Part shown: positions 7,001 to 13,763 of the stretch, one piece after another | How the letters are laid out: each line of letters opens with the position of its first letter | Numbering within the stretch: position 1 is the stretch's first letter | NCBI GenBank assembly: GCA_903858085.1 | Contig: CAIOHJ010000383.1 | Coordinates: 1 to 14,480 of the forward strand | Direction: 5' to 3' | Source of the DNA: an uncultured Chloroflexota bacterium | GTDB taxonomy: Bacteria > Chloroflexota > Anaerolineae > Caldilineales > Caldilineaceae | DNA length: 14,480 bases | Made by a program: the position numbers and the translations under genes | The notes under the pieces: generated by a model | What the model was told of the DNA's origin: nothing | The model's database searches: none | Seen by the model: only the letters and a program-made list of their open reading frames with translations

Positions 7001-7778
7001 GCGGGCAGTTCGCCCTGCCGGTTTGGAGACGCCAACGCTGCTGATTCCCAAACCGGAAGTGATGGCCGACGGCGCGCCTGCATTGGGCGACGACGCATAC
7101 ATTTATGAGCCGTACATCCTGTTGCGTTCCTTGTGGACCCTGCAAACAATGGGCGGCCTCTTGCGGTTGCCAGCCCAGACGAAAGCCCTGATTGAGGCTG
7201 TCTATGGGGACGAAGAGAACTTGCCAGACGGCTTGCCAGCCAATGCCTCAGAGCTGCTGCGGGTCGCATTGGAGAAGAGGACAAAACACGAAGAAAAGGC
7301 ACGTCTTGAGGCAGCGAATCGTCTGGTTCCTGCTCCAGACTACGAACACCTGCTTTGGCGGGAAAATGATCTTTTGGAAGAAGAGCGTCCGGAGATTCAT
7401 GCGTCTCTGCAAGCCATGACGCGCCTGATGCGACCCACGATCAACCTGGTCTGTTTGCACAGCGAGCGTGAGACCAGCCGTTTTGCACTGGATCCAGGCG
7501 GTCTGCCCCAAATTGACCTGACGCAAAAGCCAACGCTTGAACTGACGCGTGAACTCGCCCAGCGCGTTGTCACGGTCTCAAACCCGGCTGTCTTGCGCTA
7601 CTTTGCCGCGCAGGCAGTTCCACCAGGATGGCGTGATCATACGCTGCTGCATACGCATCGCATTGCAGTTTTTTACAATGGAGTCTGTCCGCTGGAAGGG
7701 ACTCCTACTCTGTTGCGCCTCTCACAACGGCTCGGTTTGGAGATTCTCAAACTGGGTGAAGAACAGCTGCTCTTTTGA
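4095..7778 (+). CDS. cas3: WYL-domain regulator fused to Cas3 nuclease-helicase (type I-E)
   Basis: A 1227-residue fusion. Residues 1-60 hold a helix-turn-helix (LTRAEIARRLDIHRSTITKYL at 25-45). About 135-215 is a WYL-type ligand-sensing domain, with FAPYFLEPYAVG, a degenerate V-H-V at the WYL position (190-192), then IRTFKVERL. About 243-325 resembles the WYL C-terminal extension. From about 335 the protein is ordinary Cas3, which degrades DNA bound by Cascade. HD nuclease: H348/H353/D356 region, H399-D400, H470-H471, D537. SF2 helicase: Walker A TGSGKT (621-626), DEVH (756-759), SAT (787-789), QRAGRLHR (960-967). The Cas3-like part (335-1227) is 893 residues, the normal family length, so the 334 N-terminal residues are a true addition. 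The start is chosen for the GGAAGGGGAGAGA ribosome-binding site; earlier in-frame TTG and ATG codons lack one. No frameshift or stop lies at the junction. First gene of the cas operon, 51 bases before cas8e. Confidence 0.92.
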   Translation: MERAENKAQRLLQIERLLWAHPEGLTRAEIARRLDIHRSTITKYLGQDQLPSGVYEDELDGGKLKLDRAADLTRAAFNLHEIMALHLATRLLATRTDKLNPHSASALRKLARALQRLDHNVSQHLLRSADVMEDALVYRDPVYLQVLETLTEAWSAGRKVKVTHRHESGRIYEYIFAPYFLEPYAVGQTVHVFGWREPPHAIRTFKVERLRSAQILPERYEIPADFDPNALLRDAWGIWYSESEPVEVVLRFHPSVAARVKETQWQRGQRIEEVGDGSLVWRGQIAEPQEMLPWIRGWGADVEVMAPDELRERQIAEAGRLADLYQVTSKPPNHMRFWAKTGSNGSTHPLLCHLIDVGQVALALWKNVLTDSFRNQIAAALEIEPAAAGRLFAFWVACHDIGKASPNFQRKHRPAQTELEQAGFMFPPLMGKTICYHATVSALLLQEMLVEETELDLEVARQVGQALGGHHGSWPTADTRRLHKRQLGDQNWQAAQRALLRSLADLFAPPKVACLGRDATECGAVLVLLSGLASVADWIGSMQDYFTFGTPYVAAEVYASLSERRALRALKALGWLEWQPPQELLSFEDLHGFTPHPAQQTVIDLFPGDEEPTLVIAEMLTGSGKTELASYLADRWAVLRGQRGLYVAMPTQATSNQMYDRVGKYLRKRYPAQQINYHLVHSGAQWRTDLSVPELTTEDEDEQGTVKAQSWFLPRKRTLLAPFAVGTVDQALMSTLQTRHFFVRLFGLSGKTVIFDEVHAYDTYMNRLFTQLLVWLRAVGASAIVLSATLPARTRQELVTAWRGSDDGIKKLNEASYPSVTVASQNELYTKSLAGNEERCIAVEWIEPLVETLVEEVRARLQNGGCAAVICNRVQRAQEVYCALRKADLVADEDLLLLHARMPGVWRDSIEKAVIDRFGKEPGQRPHKSIVVATQVIEQSLDLDFDLMISDLVPLDLILQRAGRLHRHARAVRPAGLETPTLLIPKPEVMADGAPALGDDAYIYEPYILLRSLWTLQTMGGLLRLPAQTKALIEAVYGDEENLPDGLPANASELLRVALEKRTKHEEKARLEAANRLVPAPDYEHLLWRENDLLEEERPEIHASLQAMTRLMRPTINLVCLHSERETSRFALDPGGLPQIDLTQKPTLELTRELAQRVVTVSNPAVLRYFAAQAVPPGWRDHTLLHTHRIAVFYNGVCPLEGTPTLLRLSQRLGLEILKLGEEQLLF
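4669..4706. repeat. Perfect 15-bp inverted repeat inside the WYL coding region
   Basis: TGTTCGGATGGCGTG (4669-4683) and its exact inverse (4692-4706) flank an 8-base loop. The repeat covers codons 192-204, from the WYL motif position to the conserved RTF segment. A 15-bp perfect stem with a short loop is very unlikely by chance in a window this size. No T-run follows, so it is not a plain terminator. In mRNA it would form a stable hairpin between the WYL and HD coding parts. Confidence 0.7.
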
Positions 7779-7829
7779 TCTGCTGCCGTACACGCCACCT
7801 GGAAGCATAAAGAAAGGACACCAAATACG

Positions 7830-9374
7830 ATGACACAACCCACCTTCAACCTGCTTGATGAACCATGGATCGGTGCTGTCGATGCGAATGGAATGCTGAA
7901 GGAGTACAGCCTGCGCGACTTGCTGGTGCGGGCACCTCATCTGCGCGCGCTCCATGACGATTCGCCGCTTGTCATCGCAGCCGTGCTGCGCATGCTTCTG
8001 GCGTTGTTGCATCGGGTCTATGACGGGCCGCGCAACAGCCGTGAATGGAAGGCGATCTGGGCGACAAAGGATGGTTTTGACATGGCACGGATCGAACGAT
8101 ATTTTGTGCAGTGGCACAGCCGTTTTGACCTGTTCGATCCAGAGCACCCATTTTATCAGACGATCCATGCTGCGGTGGATAAGCAGACCAAGTCGGTTGC
8201 CTCCTTGTTGCCTGAACTTTCTACGGGCAACAATGCAACGCTGTTTGACCATACGACCGACGTCAGTGATGTGGTGCTGTCTGCGGAGGAGGCAGCACGC
8301 GCTGTGGTTGCCGCCCAGACCTTTGGCCTTGCGGGGCTATGCAATCCGCAGCTACAGCTCAATTTTACAGACAGCACAGCCACGCGTGGCATGATCTTGA
8401 TCGCAGAAGGCAATTCAATTTTTGAAACACTTGTGTTGAATCTGATCGAGTATCCGGCAGAGAAACCCATTCTGAGCAGTGCAACAGATCGGCCGGCTTG
8501 GGAGATGGAGGATGCCTATGCTCCTGACCGTGAACAGCCACTGGGCTATTTGGACTACCTGACGTGGCAAAATCGACGCCTGTTGTTGATCCCGGAAACG
8601 AATGACAGTGGAAGGGTTGTGCGTTCGATCGCGTTGACACCTGGGCTGAGGCTCGATGCCGCCTTTCTTGCCAGGGACCCGATGAAGCATTACCGGGTTG
8701 ATGAGAAACGAGGCCACATCTCCAAACGCTTTAGTGAGGACCGTGCCTTGTGGCGTGACAGTGCGGCGCTGCTGCGCTTCAAATCGCCTGAACAGCAGCC
8801 GCCGGCAGTGTTGGATTGGCTGGCCCGGCTGGCTGAAGGGGGGCGTCCTGTGTTGGAAGACCATTACAGCCTGCGCTGCATGGCGTTAGGGATGGCCAGC
8901 GACCAGGCAAAGATAGATTTTTTTCGTAGCGAACATGTGCCGTTGCCGCCAGCCTATCTAAAGGAACCACAGCTTGTTGATCTGCTGACCAAGGTGTTGG
9001 AAGCCGCAGAGAACACAGCCCGTGAGTTGTGGAAAGCCAGCAGCACGATGGCTGCTGTGTTGCTGGTACCGGACGAAGAGGGTGGTCGGAGTGCCAATCC
9101 AGACGATGTTCAATCGCTGCGTGACACGATGGGCGCAGAGCGGCGTTACTGGGCTGGGTTGGAGCCCCTTTTTCGAGAAACCATGCAGGCATTGCCCGAA
9201 CAGACCATCGAGGCCATGCGCCGTTGGTTTGGCTGGCTACGTGAGGCGGCCTGGGCCACCTTTGAGGAGGTCAGTGAGGGTCTGGGTGACACCCCGCGGG
9301 CGCTCAAAGCGGTGGTGCGTGGTCGTGAGCAACTGGCGCAGGGATTGGGCAAGGTATTGAACTTTGAGGCATAA
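7830..9374 (+). CDS. cas8e: Cascade large subunit Cas8e (Cse1/CasA)
   Basis: The 514-residue large subunit of type I-E Cascade, which reads the PAM in target DNA and recruits Cas3. The N-terminal signature FNLLDEPWI is at 6-14. The L1 loop region with GNNATLFDHT (133-142), used for PAM contact and for holding the crRNA 5' end, is intact and is the most diagnostic motif. The C-terminal third is helical, as expected for the four-helix bundle. Length fits the family (about 500). AAAGGA upstream of the ATG is an acceptable ribosome-binding site. It follows cas3 by 51 bases and precedes cas11 by 24, so it is part of the same operon. Confidence 0.95.
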   Translation: MTQPTFNLLDEPWIGAVDANGMLKEYSLRDLLVRAPHLRALHDDSPLVIAAVLRMLLALLHRVYDGPRNSREWKAIWATKDGFDMARIERYFVQWHSRFDLFDPEHPFYQTIHAAVDKQTKSVASLLPELSTGNNATLFDHTTDVSDVVLSAEEAARAVVAAQTFGLAGLCNPQLQLNFTDSTATRGMILIAEGNSIFETLVLNLIEYPAEKPILSSATDRPAWEMEDAYAPDREQPLGYLDYLTWQNRRLLLIPETNDSGRVVRSIALTPGLRLDAAFLARDPMKHYRVDEKRGHISKRFSEDRALWRDSAALLRFKSPEQQPPAVLDWLARLAEGGRPVLEDHYSLRCMALGMASDQAKIDFFRSEHVPLPPAYLKEPQLVDLLTKVLEAAENTARELWKASSTMAAVLLVPDEEGGRSANPDDVQSLRDTMGAERRYWAGLEPLFRETMQALPEQTIEAMRRWFGWLREAAWATFEEVSEGLGDTPRALKAVVRGREQLAQGLGKVLNFEA

Positions 9375-9398
9375 GCAACGCAACAGCAAGGAGCTACC

Positions 9399-9944
9399 AT
9401 GAGCAGTGAACAGCAGATACCGTTTATCACATGGCTGGAAAGCCTCAGTAACAGCAGCGATCAGGCACACAGTCGCGGCATATTGGCGATTCTGCGGCGC
9501 AGTTCTGCCTCAGCGCCGGGTGAAGATGCCAATGTGCTGCGCTACATCGTTCCCTGGTTGCCCCAAGAGGGCGGACAGCGTGCAGAACGGCCATACTTTA
9601 CGATTGCGCCGCTCTTTGCGCTGCACCCGCTGCCGGGTGGTACAGGCGACATGGGCAGCCATTTCCGGCGTGTGCAGCAGGGCAAGCAGAGTGAAGAATC
9701 GATTGAACGGCGCTTTACTGCGCTGCTCAACGCCCACGAGGATGAAATTGCCTGGCATCTGCGCCAGGCTGTGAGCCTTTGCAGGGCCAATGATGTACCT
9801 GTCAACTGGCATGCGCTTTTTGGTGCCCTTCGCGGGTGGACTCATCCGAACCGTTGGGTGCAGCGTACCTGGGCGCAGTCATTTTGGAGGCGCATGCCGG
9901 ATGTGCGCGAGGCACCCAGTGTAGAGACCGCGCTGCAGTTGTAA
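9399..9944 (+). CDS. cas11: Cascade small subunit Cas11 (Cse2/CasB)
   Basis: An all-helical 181-residue protein of the size and position of Cse2, which forms a dimer along the belly of Cascade and stabilises the displaced DNA strand. Recognisable features are the N-terminal FITWLESL helix, LAILRRS (28-34), an FTIAPLFALHP segment (67-77) and the MGSHFRRV motif (84-91) typical of the family. The C-terminal half, about 100-170, carries basic helices including WVQRTWAQSFW. AAGGAG just upstream is a strong ribosome-binding site. Cse2 sequences diverge fast; synteny between cas8e and cas7 adds to the call. A 67-base gap, the longest between cas genes here, separates it from cas7. Confidence 0.93.
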   Translation: MSSEQQIPFITWLESLSNSSDQAHSRGILAILRRSSASAPGEDANVLRYIVPWLPQEGGQRAERPYFTIAPLFALHPLPGGTGDMGSHFRRVQQGKQSEESIERRFTALLNAHEDEIAWHLRQAVSLCRANDVPVNWHALFGALRGWTHPNRWVQRTWAQSFWRRMPDVREAPSVETALQL

Positions 9945-9961
9945 ACGTGTTTTACGATGCC

Positions 9962-9993
9962 TGTCGAACGACAATTGATTGAGCCAATGCAAC
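9962..9993. repeat. Small inverted repeats in the cas11-cas7 gap
   Basis: TGTCG-AA-CGACA (9962-9973) is a perfect 5-bp dyad. Next to it, TTGATTG can pair with CAATGCAA across an AGC loop, with one bulged base. Both precede the strong GAGGAG ribosome-binding site of cas7. They could tune processing or translation of the most abundant Cascade subunit, but the structures are short. Confidence 0.3.
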
Positions 9994-10011
9994 AACTGAG
10001 GAGAAAACAAA

Positions 10012-11160
10012 ATGTTTGTTGAGTTACACATGATCCAGAATTTTGTACCGTCCAACCTCAACCGTGACGACACAGGCAGCCCCAAAGATTGTATCTTTGG
10101 CGGGCAGCGGCGGGCGCGGGTTTCGTCGCAGTGCTTGAAGCGTTCGATTCGCAAGAACGACCTGTTTGCCGAAACAACGAAGATTCCCACGAGCAAACGC
10201 ACCCAGTATCTGGCGGTCGAAGTGGCGAAAAAACTTGTCAGGGTGCATGGCAAAGCTGAAGAGGAGGCGATGCCGGTCGCTGTTGCGTTGATGAGCGATT
10301 ACACGACACCGAACAAGAAGAAGCCTGAGCAGAGTGCTGTCCTGGTTTTTATCAGCGATGATGAGGTGGCGGCGATTGCCGATCTGCTGGCGGCGCACTG
10401 GGATGAGGTGCGGGATGAGAAGCTGCGTCCTGGAGTGGTCAAAGAGATCGTCAAGGGAATGGTCAAGCAATATCAGAATCGAGTGGCTGCGCCGGACATT
10501 GCCCTTTTCGGCCGCATGCTGGCCAACGAACCCAAGCTCAACCTGGAAGCGGCTTGTCAGGTTGCCCATGCTATCTCTACCCATCGTGTCAGCATGGAAA
10601 TGGACTATTTTACGGCTGTGGACGATGTTCGCGAGGACGCCGATGAGACGGGTGCCGGTCATATCAACACATTTGGCTTCAACTCCTCGTGCTTCTACCG
10701 TTATGCACGAATCGACTGGAACCAGTTGCTCAGGAATTTGAATGGCAACGTCGACCTGGCGCTGCGCACGGTTGAAGGCTTTCTGCGCGCCTCTATTGCG
10801 GCGATACCCAGTGGCAAGCAGAACAGCACTGCTCCGCTCAACCCACCAAGCTTTCTGTTGGGTGTGGTGCGCACCGATGGCATGGGGTGGAATCTCGCCA
10901 ATGCATTTGAGAAGCCGGTGGTTGCCGGCTACAACACCAGTCTGGTGAAGGAATCGATCAGCGCGTTGGATGATTACTGGGGGAAGTTAGAGACAGTCTA
11001 CGGCGGCCAGACCTTCGCAACAGTCACGTCGCTCAATCTGGAGGGAGAGGCGCTCACGCATCTCAATGGCGACCGTGCTGCTGCAAATCTAGGTGACTGG
11101 ATTGCGTCGATCTTGACGGCATTGTCTCCCTCTTCCAATCTGGGTGGGAGCAAGTCATGA
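10012..11160 (+). CDS. cas7: Cascade backbone subunit Cas7e (Cse4/CasC)
   Basis: The 382-residue backbone protein; six copies polymerise along the crRNA spacer in type I-E Cascade. The N-terminus carries the family signature: ELHMIQNFVPSNLNRDD (4-20), then GSPKDCIFGGQRRARVSSQCLKRSIR (22-47), part of the RNA-binding palm. Middle residues include TAVDDVREDADETGAGHINTFGFNSSCFYRYA, typical of Cas7e, and a late LVKESISALDDYWG. GAGGAG with eight-base spacing precedes the ATG. The stop overlaps the cas5 start by four bases (ATGA), which indicates coupled translation. Length is slightly above the E. coli protein (363). Assignment is secure. Confidence 0.96.
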   Translation: MFVELHMIQNFVPSNLNRDDTGSPKDCIFGGQRRARVSSQCLKRSIRKNDLFAETTKIPTSKRTQYLAVEVAKKLVRVHGKAEEEAMPVAVALMSDYTTPNKKKPEQSAVLVFISDDEVAAIADLLAAHWDEVRDEKLRPGVVKEIVKGMVKQYQNRVAAPDIALFGRMLANEPKLNLEAACQVAHAISTHRVSMEMDYFTAVDDVREDADETGAGHINTFGFNSSCFYRYARIDWNQLLRNLNGNVDLALRTVEGFLRASIAAIPSGKQNSTAPLNPPSFLLGVVRTDGMGWNLANAFEKPVVAGYNTSLVKESISALDDYWGKLETVYGGQTFATVTSLNLEGEALTHLNGDRAAANLGDWIASILTALSPSSNLGGSKS

Positions 11161-11822
11161 GCGTATTGTTGCTGCGCCTGTCTGCTCCAATGCAAGCATG
11201 GGGCATACAGAGTCGTTTTGGCGTACGCGACAGCACCCGTGAGCCCTCCAAGAGTGGTGTGATTGGCTTGCTGGCGGCGTCGCAGGGACGTTCGCGCGAG
11301 GCGGCGATCGACGATCTGGTTGCGTTGCGGATGGGTGTGCGGGTGGATCGAGAAGGGACACTGTTGCGTGACTATCACACAGCACAGAATATATATCGGG
11401 CAAGGGGTGGCATCAAGCCAACGGAGCTGTCGACGCGCTACTATTTGGGGGACGCCTGTTTTTTGGTTGGGCTGGAAGGGGAAGCGTCGTTGTTGACCGC
11501 ACTGCATGTTGCGCTGCAAGATCCGGTCTGGTCGCTCTTTTTGGGTCGGCGTGCTTTCCCACCGGGTGAACCGGTCTGGTTGGCGGATGGTCTGCGTCAA
11601 GGTGATCTCTTGAAGACATTGTCGACCTATCCGTGGCTCAAAGGGAAGCCGAAAACCTTTCCACTGGTAAGAATGGTCCTTGAGGACAGCAACGGGAACG
11701 AAGTTCGTTCGGATCTCCCTCTTTCCTTTGCGCTTCGACGGTATGCACCACGGCGCATGGTCAACGAATATCGACGCGTAGAGATACAGGAATCGATTGG
11801 CGAACGAGGATGTGAAGCCTGA
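11157..11822 (+). CDS. cas5: Cascade subunit Cas5e (CasD)
   Basis: A 221-residue RAMP-fold protein that caps the 5' handle of the crRNA and anchors Cas8e. The start LLLRLSAPMQAWG (4-16) and the SRFGVRDSTREPSKSGVIGLLAA segment (19-41) are diagnostic for Cas5e, as are RDYHTAQN (70-77) and the SLFLGRRAFPP region (125-135). The ATG overlaps the cas7 stop, and cas6e follows after 13 bases, so these three are tightly packed. Length is normal for the subtype. Unlike Cas5d, it is not expected to process crRNA, because a cas6e is present. Confidence 0.96.
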   Translation: MSVLLLRLSAPMQAWGIQSRFGVRDSTREPSKSGVIGLLAASQGRSREAAIDDLVALRMGVRVDREGTLLRDYHTAQNIYRARGGIKPTELSTRYYLGDACFLVGLEGEASLLTALHVALQDPVWSLFLGRRAFPPGEPVWLADGLRQGDLLKTLSTYPWLKGKPKTFPLVRMVLEDSNGNEVRSDLPLSFALRRYAPRRMVNEYRRVEIQESIGERGCEA

Positions 11823-11835
11823 CGAGGAGTGGAAG

Positions 11836-12465
11836 ATGTATTTATCACGTTTGATTCTCAACCCGCGCAGCCGTGCTGTGCAGCGCGACCTTGCGTCGCC
11901 ACACAACTTGCATCGTACGGTGATGAGTGGATTTCCCGATGCCTTGAACAAGCATGGGGAGCGTGTCTTGTATCGGCTGGATCTGATGGATCGCAACAGT
12001 CAGCCCTTGCTGTTGGTGCAATCGCAACTGGAACCAGAGTGGGCTCGGCTTGACCCCAGTTACCTGGAGCGTATTGACGAGAGCAATCCGGGGATCAAAC
12101 AGATGGATTGGCGGCCTGTGGCGGGTCAGCGTTTTGTCTTTCGTCTGCGTGCCAATCCGACCAGACGGTTAGGCCAAAACGCAGAGAGTGGCAAGGGAAA
12201 ACGTGTTGGTCTTTACGAGATTGGCGAGCAGATACAGTGGTTGAATCGCAAGGCAGAGGGCGGCGGTTTTATCGTGGAGTCGGTTTTGCCCACCCAACAG
12301 CACCGTGCGGATGACCGCAAGCGAGATCTGAAATTTCTCAGCGTACAGTTTGACGGGATTTTGCAGGTAAGTGATGCGGCGCAATTTGCTGTGTCCCTGG
12401 CTTGTGGCATTGGTTCTGGCAAGGCTTTTGGCTTTGGCTTACTTTCGGTGGCGAGTCTTCGATGA
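11836..12465 (+). CDS. cas6e: CRISPR RNA endonuclease Cas6e (CasE)
   Basis: A 209-residue metal-independent RNase that cuts each repeat of the pre-crRNA 3' of the hairpin, leaving an 8-base 5' handle. N-terminal MYLSRLILNPRSRAVQRDL and SPHNLHRTV match Cas6e. His26 aligns with the catalytic His26 of the Thermus thermophilus enzyme, and His23 stands where that protein has Tyr23. The FRLRANPTRR stretch is the second conserved segment, and the C-terminal glycine-rich loop GIGSGKAFGFGLLSVA (191-206) is intact. The ATG at 11836 has GAGGAGTGGAAG upstream. An upstream in-frame TTG at 11797, inside cas5, is rejected because it adds 13 residues before the conserved start. The cognate repeat hairpin is present in the array at 13764. 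Confidence 0.95.
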   Translation: MYLSRLILNPRSRAVQRDLASPHNLHRTVMSGFPDALNKHGERVLYRLDLMDRNSQPLLLVQSQLEPEWARLDPSYLERIDESNPGIKQMDWRPVAGQRFVFRLRANPTRRLGQNAESGKGKRVGLYEIGEQIQWLNRKAEGGGFIVESVLPTQQHRADDRKRDLKFLSVQFDGILQVSDAAQFAVSLACGIGSGKAFGFGLLSVASLR

Positions 12466-12513
12466 GTTGAGAGACCTATCCGATGCACATTAACAACTGA
12501 ACTGGAGGTTTTT

Positions 12514-13479
12514 ATGCGGATCCGTGATCTACATGAACTGCCCAAATTTCGGGATGGTCTGAGCTATCTCTATCTGGAGCATGGGCGTATCGAACAGGCG
12601 CAGAAGGCGATTGAGTTTTTCAGCCAGGAAGGGCGCACGATGATTCCGGCGGCATTGCTGGCGTTGCTGATGCTTGGCCCTGGCACGTCGATCACGCATG
12701 AGGCCATCAAAACGTTGGCTGACAACGGGGTGGTCGTCGTGTGGGTGGGCGAAGAAGGTGTGCGCTGTTATGCGCATGGGAGCGGTGAAACGCGCAAAGG
12801 TCATCGTCTGTTGCGTCAGGCAGAGTTGGTGAGCCTCCCTGACAAGCGGCTGGAGATCGTACGGCGGATGTACGCCTACCGTTTTGATGAACAGTTGGAT
12901 CCAGCGTTGACGTTGCAGCAGATTCGGGGGATGGAGGGTGCTCGGGTGCGTAAAGTCTATGCCAGAGCGAGTCAGGAATATGGTGTGACCTGGCATGGAC
13001 GATTTTACGATCGTACACACTGGCACATCACGGATCCTATCAACCGAGCACTTTCTGCGGCCAATGCTTGTCTGAATGGGGTATGTCACTCGGCGATTCT
13101 GGCTGCGGGCTATGCGCCGGGGTTGGGGTTTATCCACACTGGCAAACATCTATCTTTTGTCTATGACATTGCTGATCTATACAAAATGGATTTGACCGTG
13201 CCGTTGGCGTTCAAATTGACGGCAGAAGAATCGGCTGAAAAGTTAGAGACGCGTGTGCGGCATGCCTGTCGTGACTTGTTTTATGAGCAGAAACTGCTGG
13301 GTGGGATCATCAACGATATAGACAACATGCTGCAGCTATCCGCAGAGATGGATGTGGAGAGTGGCGATGCAGATGATTACGATGGTGATGCGGCGATGCC
13401 GTCTGGGTTGTGGTCGCCCGACGACAGCTATGGTACACAAACCCCGGGAGGGGTGAACTATGGTGGTGATCATTCTTGA
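12514..13479 (+). CDS. cas1: CRISPR integrase Cas1 (type I-E)
   Basis: The 321-residue metal-dependent integrase that inserts new spacers together with Cas2. The metal ligands match E. coli Cas1 by number: Glu141 (GMEGARVRKVY), His208 (GFIHTGKHLSF), and Asp218/Asp221 (YDIADLY). The I-E-type N-terminus (LHELPKFRDGLSYLYLEHG) and HWHITDPINRALSAAN (169-184) are clear. GGAGG five bases before the ATG is a strong ribosome-binding site. From about 279 the tail is acidic and low in complexity, rich in Asp, Gly and Ser. E. coli Cas1 (305 residues) also ends in a flexible tail. The last 20 bases overlap cas2. Assignment is secure and the enzyme looks active. Confidence 0.97.
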   Translation: MRIRDLHELPKFRDGLSYLYLEHGRIEQAQKAIEFFSQEGRTMIPAALLALLMLGPGTSITHEAIKTLADNGVVVVWVGEEGVRCYAHGSGETRKGHRLLRQAELVSLPDKRLEIVRRMYAYRFDEQLDPALTLQQIRGMEGARVRKVYARASQEYGVTWHGRFYDRTHWHITDPINRALSAANACLNGVCHSAILAAGYAPGLGFIHTGKHLSFVYDIADLYKMDLTVPLAFKLTAEESAEKLETRVRHACRDLFYEQKLLGGIINDIDNMLQLSAEMDVESGDADDYDGDAAMPSGLWSPDDSYGTQTPGGVNYGGDHS

Positions 13480-13762
13480 GAAAGTCTCGCCTGCGCTGCG
13501 TGGTGAATTGACGCGGTGGTTGATTGAACCTCATCCGGGTGTCTTTGTGGGTCATGTCAGCGGGATGGTGCGTGACCGGCTTTGGGAGAAGTGTTGCGAG
13601 CGGCTGCATGGTGGAGGTGTAGTGCAATTGTGGTCGACCAACAACGAGCAGCGTTTTGCCATGCGTTCTGCTGGTGACACCAAGCGAGAAGTGGTAAACT
13701 TTGATGGGCTGAGTCTGATTCGTCGTCCACTCAACGAAGGTTCTGCAACCTTAAAGAAATAG
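13460..13762 (+). CDS. cas2: CRISPR adaptation protein Cas2 (type I-E)
   Basis: A 100-residue ferredoxin-fold protein that dimerises between Cas1 dimers and sets spacer length. It aligns over its whole length with E. coli Cas2e: MVVIILEKVSPALRGELTRW (1-20), PGVFVGHVSGMVRDRLWE (26-43), VQLWSTNNEQRF (55-66) and the NFDGLSLIRRP (79-89) end, followed by a short extra tail. It starts inside the cas1 gene (20-base overlap). Its TAG stop at 13760-13762 is separated from the first CRISPR repeat by a single base, so the 3' end of this gene occupies the place where the array leader normally lies. Confidence 0.95.
   Translation: MVVIILEKVSPALRGELTRWLIEPHPGVFVGHVSGMVRDRLWEKCCERLHGGGVVQLWSTNNEQRFAMRSAGDTKREVVNFDGLSLIRRPLNEGSATLKK
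13674..13700 (+). promoter_or_regulatory. Weak promoter-like pair inside cas2, before the array
   Basis: GTGACA (13674-13679, 5 of 6 to the -35 consensus) and TAAACT (13695-13700, 4 of 6 to the -10) have a short 15-base spacing. A start near 13707 would fall about 57 bases before the first repeat. It is listed only because the array has no separate leader; the match is poor. Confidence 0.2.
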
Positions 13763-13763
13763 T

